Source of the DNA: Blastocatellia bacterium
GTDB taxonomy: Bacteria; Acidobacteriota; Blastocatellia; Pyrinomonadales; Pyrinomonadaceae
Reading direction: 5' to 3'
Assembly (NCBI GenBank): GCA_013695195.1
Contig: JACDAY010000168.1
Span: 1-19,848 of the forward strand
DNA: 19,848 nucleotides
The notes under the pieces were generated by a model, which worked only from the letters and a program-made list of their open reading frames with translations, did no database searches and had not been told where the DNA came from. Made by a program: the position numbers and the translations under genes. Below, in pieces: positions 6,957 through 15,023 of this stretch (positions within the stretch are counted from its first letter, which is position 1; each line of letters starts with the position of its first letter).

Positions 6957-7331
6957 ATGCGTAAAAAAGTACTCATTGCTGAGGATCAAAATGACATTCG
7001 GCGAATGATGAAAGTGATGCTCGAGCTACACGGCTATGAAGCCATTGAGGCCATTGACGGCTTAGATGCGGTGGAAAAGACTTGTCAATTCAACCCCGAT
7101 CTTGTTCTTATGGATCTTGCAATGCCGGTTTTGGGGGGCATAGATGCAACGAAAGCTATCAGGCACTTCGATCATAACTCTAATGTCCCAATCGTGGCCT
7201 TAACGGCTTATGGCGATTTTTACAAGCAAAAGGCCATTGACGCAGGCTGTACCGACGTCATAGGGAAGCCCATGGTATTTGAAAGTTTCAAAGCCACCAT
7301 CGATAGCTATTTGTATCCAGCCGCAGCTTAG
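6957..7331 (+). CDS. Stand-alone response-regulator receiver (CheY-like)
   Basis: The 124 residues form one receiver domain with no output domain. The conserved residues are all present: the acidic pair E9-D10 in LIAEDQND, the phospho-acceptor D53 in LVLMDLAMP, the switch threonine T83 in ALTAYG and the lysine K104 in VIGKPM. It should accept phosphate from a histidine kinase and signal by protein contact, or act as an intermediate in a phosphorelay. No kinase lies nearby, so its partner is unknown. The start is ATG 6957 with an AGGAG site about five bases upstream. A YqeY gene follows 166 bases downstream in the same direction, possibly with read-through. Confidence 0.93.
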   Translation: MRKKVLIAEDQNDIRRMMKVMLELHGYEAIEAIDGLDAVEKTCQFNPDLVLMDLAMPVLGGIDATKAIRHFDHNSNVPIVALTAYGDFYKQKAIDAGCTDVIGKPMVFESFKATIDSYLYPAAA

Positions 7332-7428
7332 CAAGGAGCACGAAGGGTCGCTGGCTTTAACAACTTGGACAGAAAGCAAAACAGGCTTCGGCTCTACTGA
7401 GTCTGGGCCTATTTTCTTTGGTTCGAAT

Positions 7429-7466
7429 ATTGAACATTTGAGCGTCAGCAACATTGAACACTTGAG
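7429..7466. repeat. Short direct repeat between receiver and YqeY genes
   Basis: ATTGAACATTTGAG (7429-7442) and ATTGAACACTTGAG (7453-7466) differ at one base and are 24 bases apart from start to start. They lie 32-69 bases upstream of the YqeY ATG. They could be a degenerate repeat or a tandem protein-binding site. Confidence 0.5.
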
Positions 7467-7497
7467 ACTTTTGGCGTCCCGGATTAGACTGCAAACT

Positions 7498-7944
7498 ATG
7501 AGTTTATACGACAGAATAGTCGCCGACATCACCGACGCTATGAGGGCAAGGAATGCAGGGCGGCTTTCGACGCTGCGGATGGTCAAGGCCAATCTGATGA
7601 ACAGGCAGATTGAGAAGGGCGGCGAGCTTACGGATGAGGAGATCGCGAAAGCTTTGCAATCGCTGGTAAAACAGAGGCGGGATTCGATAGGGCAATACGA
7701 GAAGGCCGGGCGGAGCGACCTGGCCGAAAAGGAAGCCGCGGAGATTGAACATATCGAGATTTACCTGCCGCAATCGGCCACTGCAGAGGATATCGTCGAG
7801 GCAGTCGCCGAAGCGATGGCCGATACGGGTGCGTCTTCGATCAAGGAAATGGGCGTTGTGATGAAAGCGGTGATGACAAGGCTTGGCGGCAAAACTGCCG
7901 ACGGGAAAATGGTCAGCGAGGCCGTGAGAGCGAAGTTAACTTGA
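7498..7944 (+). CDS. YqeY / GatB-like domain protein
   Basis: The 148-residue product matches the YqeY family, a small helical protein related to the C-terminal tRNA-binding domain of GatB, the amidotransferase subunit. Its exact role is unclear; a link to tRNA or translation quality is inferred from the fold. Family hallmarks are the N-terminal MRARNAGRLSTLRMVKANL, the helix with VKQRRDSIGQYEKAGRSDLA, the EIYLPQSATAEDI segment and the C-terminal MGVVMKAVMTRLGGKTADGK. The frame is open to 7279 upstream, but ATG 7498 gives the family's normal N-terminus and length. No clear ribosome-binding site precedes it. The stop codon abuts the inverted repeat shared with dnaJ. Confidence 0.92.
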   Translation: MSLYDRIVADITDAMRARNAGRLSTLRMVKANLMNRQIEKGGELTDEEIAKALQSLVKQRRDSIGQYEKAGRSDLAEKEAAEIEHIEIYLPQSATAEDIVEAVAEAMADTGASSIKEMGVVMKAVMTRLGGKTADGKMVSEAVRAKLT

Positions 7945-7948
7945 GCCG

Positions 7949-8067
7949 GAGCACGGGCATCCTGCCCGAATGCGTGCATCACGCAAAATTCTTGTTGATT
8001 GGTTGTTGAGTATTACCGAACGGCTTGTGAACGCGCGGCGTTCATTCGGGCAGGATGCCCGTGCTCC
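7949..8067. repeat. REP-like pair in inverted orientation between convergent genes
   Basis: Two perfect reverse-complementary copies of a 25-base unit lie at 7948-7972 and 8043-8067, about 70 bases apart. Each copy itself folds: CGGGCA-TCC-TGCCCG on the left and its mirror on the right. Outside the arms, GTTAACT is also repeated: at the end of the YqeY gene (7935-7941) and, on the other strand, at the end of dnaJ (about 8068-8074), with a short insertion on the left side. The layout is that of a REP doublet: two inverted hairpins flanking a short spacer. It may terminate transcription from both sides. Confidence 0.8.
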
Positions 8068-8069
8068 AG

Positions 8070-9167
8070 TTAACCAAAAATATTGCGGACTTTTTCGATA
8101 AAAGATTCGTTGTTAAAATCCGTGTCCTCGACATCGGCGAGCTGTTCGAGCAATTTACGCTGTTCCTTGGTCAAAGTTTTTGGAGTTATCAGCGTAACAG
8201 CGACGAAGAGGTCGCCTTTTCCGCGGCCTCCGAGAGCGGGCATTCCCTGCGATTTGATGCGGAAGATCGTCCCGGTTTGCGTTCCGGCCGGAATTTTCAG
8301 GTACTCTTCACCTTCCAAAGTTTTCACCTTTACCTCCGCACCGAGTGCCGCCTGGGCAAAAGTTACGGGCACTGCCGAATAGAGATTTGCACCCTGGCGT
8401 TCAAAAGTTTCGTGCTCGGCGACGTGTAGTACGACGAAGAGATCGCCGGAAGGGCCGCCGTTCGGGCCTACTTCACCTTCGCCGGTGACGCGGAGACGCG
8501 AGCCGGTTTCAACGCCGGCGGGAATCTTTACGTCTAAGGTCTTTTCTTTCTCGACGCGTCCGGCGCCGCTGCATTTTTTGCACGGCGTGCGAATTATCCG
8601 ACCGGTTCCCCGGCAGTTCGAGCAGGTCCGCATAACGCTGAAAAAGCCTTGCTGATAGCGCGTCTGCCCGCTTCCCTTGCAGGTAATACAGGTTTCGGCG
8701 GTCGTGCCTTTTTCGGCGCCTTTGCCGTCGCATTCGCCGCAGGTTTCAAGTCGCGGGATTCGAAGTTTCTGTTCCTTGCCGGCCGCTGCTTCCTCGAGCG
8801 TGATCTCGAGATCGTAACGCAGGTCGGAGCCTCGCTGTACCGTCGTGCGGGAGCCGCCGCGCGAGCCGAACATATCGCCGAACCCGAACATATCGAAGAT
8901 GTCCTCGATATTCGAAAATCCCGGGTCAAATCCCGCTCCGGCGCCTGCCGCCGCGTGGCCGAAACGGTCGTAAGCGGCACGCTTTTGCGGATCGGAAAGA
9001 ACCGCGTAAGCTTCGGCACACTCCTTGAATTTGTCTTCGGCGGCGTGATCGCCCGGATTTTTATCCGGGTGATGTTGTATCGCCATCGTGCGGTAGGCGC
9101 GCTTTATTTCAAGCTCGGTCGCGGTACGTAAGACGCTTAGCACTTCGTAATAATCTTTCTTTGCCAT
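8070..9167 (-). CDS. dnaJ: Chaperone protein DnaJ (Hsp40)
   Basis: This cytoplasmic cochaperone delivers unfolded clients to DnaK and stimulates its ATPase. The 365-residue product has the full type-A layout. The J domain (about 1-70) has HPD at 33-35 in IQHHPDKNPGD. A G/F-rich linker (about 72-105) contains DIFDMFGFGDMFG. A zinc-binding region follows with four CxxCxGxG repeats (CGECDGKG at 143, CITCKGSG at 160, CSNCRGTG at 182, CKKCSGAG at 196). Two C-terminal substrate-binding domains complete it. The start is ATG 9167 (MAKKDYYEVL), the standard DnaJ N-terminus; a TTG fifteen bases upstream is unlikely. It lies on the same strand as dnaK but is separated from it by the outer-membrane protein gene, so it needs its own promoter, which I could not identify securely. 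Confidence 0.97.
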   Translation of the reverse strand: MAKKDYYEVLSVLRTATELEIKRAYRTMAIQHHPDKNPGDHAAEDKFKECAEAYAVLSDPQKRAAYDRFGHAAAGAGAGFDPGFSNIEDIFDMFGFGDMFGSRGGSRTTVQRGSDLRYDLEITLEEAAAGKEQKLRIPRLETCGECDGKGAEKGTTAETCITCKGSGQTRYQQGFFSVMRTCSNCRGTGRIIRTPCKKCSGAGRVEKEKTLDVKIPAGVETGSRLRVTGEGEVGPNGGPSGDLFVVLHVAEHETFERQGANLYSAVPVTFAQAALGAEVKVKTLEGEEYLKIPAGTQTGTIFRIKSQGMPALGGRGKGDLFVAVTLITPKTLTKEQRKLLEQLADVEDTDFNNESFIEKVRNIFG

Positions 9168-9480
9168 AAATCGGTAGTCCAAGTTCCGCCATCCAAAATC
9201 AAAAATAGCGCCAGCCCAAACGAATGAACTGACGTATCAACATATTTTGCGATATCTTAACGTTTTTCTCAAGTATAAGATCGTTATTTCAACTAAAAGT
9301 ATCACCGTTCAATCGAGTTTAGAACTATATCCACTTCGACAAATTAGAAAATATTGCCACAAAATCTCGTTCGCTGGTGTTTTATAAATGAGGCAGCAAA
9401 ATCGGTCATCCAAGGCAGACTCAACAGCCGATTCGACAAATTTAAGCTTGCGTCGGCCAACTAATATTTTTTTATTTTAT
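9168..9480. other. Divergent intergenic region between dnaJ and the outer-membrane protein gene
   Basis: About 310 bases that should hold the promoters of both flanking genes. It is AT-rich from 9236 to 9390. I see TATACT- and TATAAG-like boxes near 9275-9281 but no properly spaced -35 partner on either strand. There is no CIRCE-like repeat, no RNA gene and no convincing small ORF. An in-frame ATG at 9388 would add 31 residues to the outer-membrane protein but would bury its signal peptide. Confidence 0.5.
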
Positions 9481-12075
9481 ATGAAAATCCTCATTACTTT
9501 CTGTTGTATTTTACTCTCAGCAGCATTCATATCATTTGCGCAATCAACGACGCCAACTCCGGCTGAGTCTACCGCTTCGGACGAAAGCCCACCGTCTGGT
9601 ATTCATGGGCCCTCTAATCCCATTCCGTCCTCATTTGTACCAAGATCAAACAACGAAAATACGAATCCGCGGTATGTTTCAAAGGACGCCCCGGTGAAGA
9701 TACCGCGTTTGGAAACGCCGCCGGTCATTGACGGCGTTTTAAACGACGCGGTTTGGCAGAATGCCGCGGTTTTTGGCGATTTTTTGCAAACAAGTCCCGG
9801 CGATAATGTCGCTCCGACACATCCGACCGAGTTTATGATGGCTTACGACGCGAAAAATCTTTATATCGCCTATCGCATCAAACAGGACAGGAGTACAATT
9901 CGGGCAACCGTTGCGCGCCGCGACAATATTTTTAACGACGACTATGTTTTGACATACATCGACACGTTCAACGATCAGCGGCAGGCTTACATTATCTTTT
10001 TCAATCCGCTCGGCATCCAGGCCGACGGGACATACACCGAGGGACGCGGTGAGGATTACAGTGTCGATCTGGTAATGGAATCGAAAGGCGTCCTGACGGA
10101 AGACGGCTTTACGATAGAGGCGGCGATACCGTTCAAATCTCTTCGCTACGAAGCCGGAAAAGATAAACAGTGGGGCCTGCACATTTTCCGCCGCGTCAAA
10201 TACAAGAACAACGAATACAATTCGTGGATGCCGAATAACCGGAGCATATCCGGCTCGCTAAACCAGGCGGGCCATATCACCGGCCTCGACGGAATTGAGA
10301 CCACACGACAGCTCGAGATAAATCCGAGTTTTACGGTGAGCCAAACGGGCCGCCGTTCGCGCTTTACCTTTAATGATGATCCGGCCGGCCGATTTGTCAA
10401 CGACGGTATCAGAGCCGAGTTTGGAATGACAGCCAAATTCAGCATTACGCCGACGATTACGCTGGATTTCGCTTACAATCCGGATTTCGCGCAAGTCGAA
10501 GCCGATGCTCCTGTAAGTACCGCAAATGTACGTTTCCCGATCTTCTTTGCCGAAAAACGCCCGTTCTTTTTGGAACGGATCGACATTTTTCAGAGTGGGC
10601 TGAATATCGTCAACACACGTTCCATCGTCGATCCGGATATCGCCGCCAAATTAACCGGCAGACGCGGGAAAAACACTTTCGGCCTGCTATATGCTTCAGA
10701 CAACTCACGCGGCAATTACTCGAAAGACGAGCGTGAGAACTTGCTGCAATGTCAGCGAGGGAGGCTGGCAACACCCGACGAAAAGATTGTTTGCGGTATT
10801 GAGCGTTTTGTGGACAAGAACGTAGATATCGGGGTTCTACGACTAAAACGCGATGTCGGCAGACAGCACAATCTGGGATTTTTTGCCACGACTTACAACT
10901 TTGTCGATCGTCATAACCATACAGCAGGTTTTGACGGGCGATTTCGCCTCAGTCCGAAAATTGTAAACGAATTCCAGGTTGTCGGAACGCACACACGCGC
11001 CAATTTTTACGATCCCGATCTGGACAGCTCCTTTTATAGAACAGGCAACGGCTTAGGGTACAGGATTTATCTCGAGCGGGCTGATCGAAATTTGTATATG
11101 AACTATGTTGCTTTTGGCCGCAGCAGCAATTATGTTGCCGATGTGGGATTTACAAGCCGCGTCGATACAAATTATCTCGGCTCTTTTATTCAGTATCAAA
11201 CCGACCGGGACGCCAATAAAAGCATTATCTTCAAGCGCATCAACAATGCAACCAATATCAGCTATGATTGGAGCGGGCGCAGTCAGCATTTCATTTCGGA
11301 AACTCAAGGGATGCTAGCACTTCAGCGTCAAACCTTTATCGGTCTAGGCTATCAGCGCGGTTATGAACGAGTCTTTGAACACGAATTCGGGCAGCGGCGC
11401 AGTTTGACCCGAAAAACAAATCCGCTAGGGGCATTTTTCGGGCCGGATTCGGAGCGGTCAGCTTATTTCAACACTATTTATGGTTTGTTAGAAACGACGC
11501 CCCACAAAAAGTTCTTCGGTTTTTTTCTTTTCGATTACACGGCAGGGCAGCTCGATTTTGACCTCGGAGCGGGGCCGGATTTTCCTCGTGTCAGCCCTGC
11601 GATTGTCGAATATCGAGCGCAATGCGCAGCCCAGCCGTCAGTTTGTTCAAGTCTTCCGGTTCCCGGCTTCGACCCAGGCCCGGGTAATCAACTTACGCTC
11701 GAGGCCAACCTGCGGTATCAATTGACAACCGCTTTTCAGACGCAACTGAATTTCACGAAAAGAAAGCTTGTCCGCAACGACACCGGTCTCCCGGCATTTG
11801 ACGATAATATTTTCAGTTCGCGTTCCACGTATCAATTCACACGTAATACATTTGCCCGGCTGCGGCTCGATTATTCGACTTTGAGCAACCGCATTCGTCC
11901 GCAATTCGTGCTTGGCTGGACACCGAGCCCGGGAACAGCCCTGTATGCGGGCTACAACGACGATATAAATTACAACGGCCGCAATCCGTTCACGAGAGTA
12001 CCCGAGTCGGGTTTCCGCGGAAACGGGCGCAGCTTTTTTATCAAGGCTTCGTATCTTTTCCGCAAGAGCTTTTAG
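9481..12075 (+). CDS. DUF5916-type outer-membrane protein with N-terminal CBM9-like domain
   Basis: The 864-residue product starts with a clear signal peptide (MKILITFCC...AAFISFA, cleavage about after residue 20) and a low-complexity S/T/P-rich linker to about residue 65. Next comes a CBM9-like beta-sandwich (about 72-250), recognised by PPVIDGVLNDAVWQNA, YDAKNLYIAYRI and EAAIPFKSLRY. The rest (about 275-864) alternates polar and aromatic residues like an outer-membrane beta barrel and ends in phenylalanine (YLFRKSF), the usual BAM recognition end. DUF5916 proteins are common in Acidobacteriota and Bacteroidota; binding or uptake of a glycan or another ligand is inferred, not proven. ATG 9481 is chosen because it starts the signal peptide. 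No Shine-Dalgarno is seen. It lies opposite to and between dnaK and dnaJ. Confidence 0.88.
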   Translation: MKILITFCCILLSAAFISFAQSTTPTPAESTASDESPPSGIHGPSNPIPSSFVPRSNNENTNPRYVSKDAPVKIPRLETPPVIDGVLNDAVWQNAAVFGDFLQTSPGDNVAPTHPTEFMMAYDAKNLYIAYRIKQDRSTIRATVARRDNIFNDDYVLTYIDTFNDQRQAYIIFFNPLGIQADGTYTEGRGEDYSVDLVMESKGVLTEDGFTIEAAIPFKSLRYEAGKDKQWGLHIFRRVKYKNNEYNSWMPNNRSISGSLNQAGHITGLDGIETTRQLEINPSFTVSQTGRRSRFTFNDDPAGRFVNDGIRAEFGMTAKFSITPTITLDFAYNPDFAQVEADAPVSTANVRFPIFFAEKRPFFLERIDIFQSGLNIVNTRSIVDPDIAAKLTGRRGKNTFGLLYASDNSRGNYSKDERENLLQCQRGRLATPDEKIVCGIERFVDKNVDIGVLRLKRDVGRQHNLGFFATTYNFVDRHNHTAGFDGRFRLSPKIVNEFQVVGTHTRANFYDPDLDSSFYRTGNGLGYRIYLERADRNLYMNYVAFGRSSNYVADVGFTSRVDTNYLGSFIQYQTDRDANKSIIFKRINNATNISYDWSGRSQHFISETQGMLALQRQTFIGLGYQRGYERVFEHEFGQRRSLTRKTNPLGAFFGPDSERSAYFNTIYGLLETTPHKKFFGFFLFDYTAGQLDFDLGAGPDFPRVSPAIVEYRAQCAAQPSVCSSLPVPGFDPGPGNQLTLEANLRYQLTTAFQTQLNFTKRKLVRNDTGLPAFDDNIFSSRSTYQFTRNTFARLRLDYSTLSNRIRPQFVLGWTPSPGTALYAGYNDDINYNGRNPFTRVPESGFRGNGRSFFIKASYLFRKSF

Positions 12076-12156
12076 GATCAGGGAGCGTGTTTGTAAAAAG
12101 AATATACATTCGAAATCAGAACCAAGCAAAATGCACAAAAATATCCCGACGATGTC

Positions 12157-13962
12157 TCAAACCGTCATCAGCATAGCTTCGGTGATTCGCCCGGCGGTTT
12201 CTTCGACGCTTGCTATTAAGTGCTTTACTTTCGCGGGATCGGCGGTCGACATTGATTGCTCGGCGGTATTGAGGGCAGCGTTCATTTCGATCTGTACTTC
12301 GAGCGGGAATGACTTGCCGACTTCGGCCAACGCTCTTCGAGCGTTTACAATCATGTTTTCCAGCCGGTTCAGCTGTATTATTATTTCCCGCTCATCGCGG
12401 TCCGTTTCGACAAAACTTTCAGCTTCATTGATAAGCCGTTCGATCTCGCCGGGCGCAATTCCCGATGACGGCGTGATCTGTATTGCCTGCTCCAGCCCCG
12501 TCATTTTGTCCTGAGCGGAAACGTTGACAATGCCGTTGGTATCCACCTCGAAGGTAACATCGACCTGCGGCACGCCGCGCGGCGCCGGTGAAATTCCAAC
12601 AAGCTCGAACTTGTTCAAGCTGCGATTTGCGCCCGCGATCTCGCGTTCGCCTTGCAAAATATGAATCTCGACCGTTTGCTGATTATCGACGACGGTGGTA
12701 AAAGTCATCGTATTTTTGAGCGGAATTGTCGAATTACGCTCAATAAGCTTTACGAATAGCCCGCCTCTCGTTTCAAGGCCAAGGCTAAGCGGCAGAACGT
12801 CCAGCAAAACGATATCCTTGACGTCGCCGGTCAGCACGCCGCCCTGGATCGCCGCACCCATCGCGACAACTTCGTCCGGGTTGATCTCAGCCGATGGCTC
12901 CTTTCCGAAGACTTCCGTAACCGTGCGGGCGATGATCGGGGAGCGCGTCTGCCCGCCGACCAAAAGGACTTTATCGATCTGGGAAGGCTCGAGTTTTGCG
13001 TCCCAAAGTGCTTTCTGGCACGGCTCGACCGAGGCTTCAACAAGATCCTGCACGAGTTCGTCAAATTTATCACGCGTCAAATTTACGTTGATATGTTTAG
13101 GACCGGACTCTCCGGCGGCGATAAACGGCAGGCTGATATTGGTTTCCGCAACACTGGAAAGCTCGCATTTTGCCCGCTCGGAGGCTTCCTTTAAACGTTG
13201 AAGCGCGAGGCGGTCTCCTTTCAGATCGATTCCGCTGTCGTTTTTGAACACCTCGACAACCCAATCCATAATACGCTGGTCGAAATCCTCGCCACCGAGA
13301 AATGTATTGCCGGAGGTGGAAAGAACCTCGAAGACTCCGTCGTTTATTTCAAGGATCGAGATATCGAATGTTCCGCCGCCGAGATCGTAAACAGCTATCT
13401 TTTCATTCTTGTTCTTGCCAAAGCCGTAGGCGAGCGCCGCGGCAGTAGGCTCATTTATTATTCGTTCGACCTCAAGGCCGGCGATCTTGCCTGCATCGCG
13501 CGTTGCCTGTCGCTGCATATCGTCAAAATAAGCCGGAACGGTGATGATAGCTTCGGTAACTTTATCGCCGAGAAACTCTTCGGCGGCATGTTTTAACCGC
13601 TGCAGCACAATGCCGGAAATCTCAGGCGGGCTGTAAACGCGGTCGAGAACCTTGATGTGCGCGTCGCCGTTCGGTGCTTCGACGATCTCGAAAGGAACAG
13701 TTTCGCGCATTTTCTCCACCTCTGGAGCATTGAATTTGCGCCCGATCAAACGCTTGACTGCATAGAGCGTATTAACCGGATTGGTAACCGCCTGACGCCT
13801 GGCTATCTGGCCTACCAGCCGTTCGTCCCTGTCCGTAAAGCCGACAACGGACGGCGTCGTGCGGCCGCCTTCCTTATTAGAGATTATCTGCACGGTCCCG
13901 CCTTCCAGGACGGAAACGCAGCAGTTGGTCGTTCCCAAATCAATTCCGATAACTTTGCTCAT
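12157..13962 (-). CDS. dnaK: Chaperone protein DnaK (Hsp70), short C-terminus
   Basis: This ATP-dependent chaperone clamps hydrophobic peptides during folding and heat stress. The nucleotide-binding domain (1-385) shows GIDLGTTN (6-13), INEPTAAALAYG (169-180), VYDLGGGTFD (191-200, with T198 the usual phosphorylation site) and LLVGGQTRSP (333-342). The interdomain linker is VLLDVLPLSLGLET (385-398). The substrate-binding domain has GEREIAGANRSLNKFEL and PRGVPQVDVTFEVDTNGIVNV. The lid helices follow to residue 601. Most bacterial DnaK proteins have about 635-640 residues and end in an acidic EEVxD-like tail; here the chain stops at AMLMTV with no such tail, and no frameshifted tail is visible downstream. 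ATG 13962 has an AAGGAAC site eight bases upstream. It lies 49 bases after grpE, in the same operon. Confidence 0.95.
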   Translation of the reverse strand: MSKVIGIDLGTTNCCVSVLEGGTVQIISNKEGGRTTPSVVGFTDRDERLVGQIARRQAVTNPVNTLYAVKRLIGRKFNAPEVEKMRETVPFEIVEAPNGDAHIKVLDRVYSPPEISGIVLQRLKHAAEEFLGDKVTEAIITVPAYFDDMQRQATRDAGKIAGLEVERIINEPTAAALAYGFGKNKNEKIAVYDLGGGTFDISILEINDGVFEVLSTSGNTFLGGEDFDQRIMDWVVEVFKNDSGIDLKGDRLALQRLKEASERAKCELSSVAETNISLPFIAAGESGPKHINVNLTRDKFDELVQDLVEASVEPCQKALWDAKLEPSQIDKVLLVGGQTRSPIIARTVTEVFGKEPSAEINPDEVVAMGAAIQGGVLTGDVKDIVLLDVLPLSLGLETRGGLFVKLIERNSTIPLKNTMTFTTVVDNQQTVEIHILQGEREIAGANRSLNKFELVGISPAPRGVPQVDVTFEVDTNGIVNVSAQDKMTGLEQAIQITPSSGIAPGEIERLINEAESFVETDRDEREIIIQLNRLENMIVNARRALAEVGKSFPLEVQIEMNAALNTAEQSMSTADPAKVKHLIASVEETAGRITEAMLMTV

Positions 13963-14011
13963 ATGATGAAGTTCCTTTTAGCTGTAATGTCGGGGGAGAA
14001 AATGCGGGAAT

Positions 14012-14923
14012 CTATTCGTTTTCCGGAGTTTCACCGGGTGATGCCGGATCTGTATCGCCGGGAGTAACGCTTTCGTCTTTTGGGAAGGGGCCGTTTGGAA
14101 TTACGGCGTCATCGTAATCGTCGCTCACGGCGGCCTTCGAAGCTTCGTTGACCGGTAAGTACTTCGAAACTTTTACCATAGAATGCCGGATTACCTTTTC
14201 GCCGATGCGATAGCCGCGTATCAATTCCTCGAAAATCATGTTTGGAGGAAGATCGCTTGATTCCTCGATTGCGACGGCTTCGTGGAAATGCGGATCGAAG
14301 ATGCTTCCCACAGTGTCGATAGGCAGAATTCCCATGTCAGCCAAAACCTCTTTTACCTGTTGGTTTACAAGAGCGATGCCGTCAAAATACTGCAGCAGTT
14401 TATTCCGTTTGGTTTCCGGCAATTCCGAAGCGAATTTCATCGCTCTGTCCAGATTGTCGAGGGCCGGAAGCATCTTGATGGCGAGAATGCTAAGCAGATT
14501 TTGAAAAGTTTCGCCGCGCTCGCGTGCGGTGCGGGATTTGAACGATTCAAAGTCCTTCGCCCGGCGCTGGGAATTTGTAAACATTTCGCTGCGTTCGGCC
14601 TCCAAGACGGCGACCTTCCTCTTTAGTTCCGTTATTTCTTTTTCAAGCTGAAAATTGGGATTTCGATCCTGCTCAGAAAATAGCGTAACAACGGGCGATA
14701 TGTTGTCTTGTCCGGTAGGCGGATGCTCGACGCTAAGGTACTCGGGAAACTCATCATCGTCTAAATCCTCAGCGATCTCGATAAAGGTCGTGTCCGCCGT
14801 TATATGCAGGTCCTTTTCCTTTGCTTCGAGCTCTTTGATAAAATCGTCAACCTTGGCCGATTCGTCGATTACCGAGCGGTCAGAAAGGTCTTCTATATTT
14901 TCTGTTTCGTTGTTGGGATTCAT
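14012..14923 (-). CDS. grpE: Nucleotide exchange factor GrpE with long terminal extensions
   Basis: GrpE releases ADP from DnaK and acts as a thermosensor of the chaperone cycle. The 303-residue product is about 100 residues longer than usual. An acidic, probably disordered N-terminus (1-90) precedes a coiled-coil helix (about 92-140, LEKEITELKRKVAVLEAE). The dimer helices follow, then the GrpE signature: IFDPHFHEAV (208-217) and GYRIGEKVIRHSMVKVS (237-253). A proline/aspartate-rich tail of about 45 residues ends the chain. ATG 14923 is the first codon that keeps the acidic leader; no ribosome-binding site is visible. It sits between hrcA and dnaK, the classical order. Confidence 0.95.
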   Translation of the reverse strand: MNPNNETENIEDLSDRSVIDESAKVDDFIKELEAKEKDLHITADTTFIEIAEDLDDDEFPEYLSVEHPPTGQDNISPVVTLFSEQDRNPNFQLEKEITELKRKVAVLEAERSEMFTNSQRRAKDFESFKSRTARERGETFQNLLSILAIKMLPALDNLDRAMKFASELPETKRNKLLQYFDGIALVNQQVKEVLADMGILPIDTVGSIFDPHFHEAVAIEESSDLPPNMIFEELIRGYRIGEKVIRHSMVKVSKYLPVNEASKAAVSDDYDDAVIPNGPFPKDESVTPGDTDPASPGETPENE

Positions 14924-15023
14924 TACAAAAATTGGCGAAATTGCTTTAGTTTGGGAAATTAAGTGGGACGGTTAAGGGAACACGAATAAGCATTCTTTTC
15001 AAATCTATTTACTCGTAATACAT

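Noticed and set aside
9125..9145. CIRCE-like half site TTAGCACTT
   Set aside because: It lies inside the dnaJ coding sequence and has no matching inverted half.
9388..9480. Upstream ATG of the outer-membrane protein
   Set aside because: It would place 31 polar residues before a clear signal peptide.
12076..12156. Possible terminator between the outer-membrane protein gene and dnaK
   Set aside because: No stem of useful length and no T-run on either strand, unlike the other convergent junctions.
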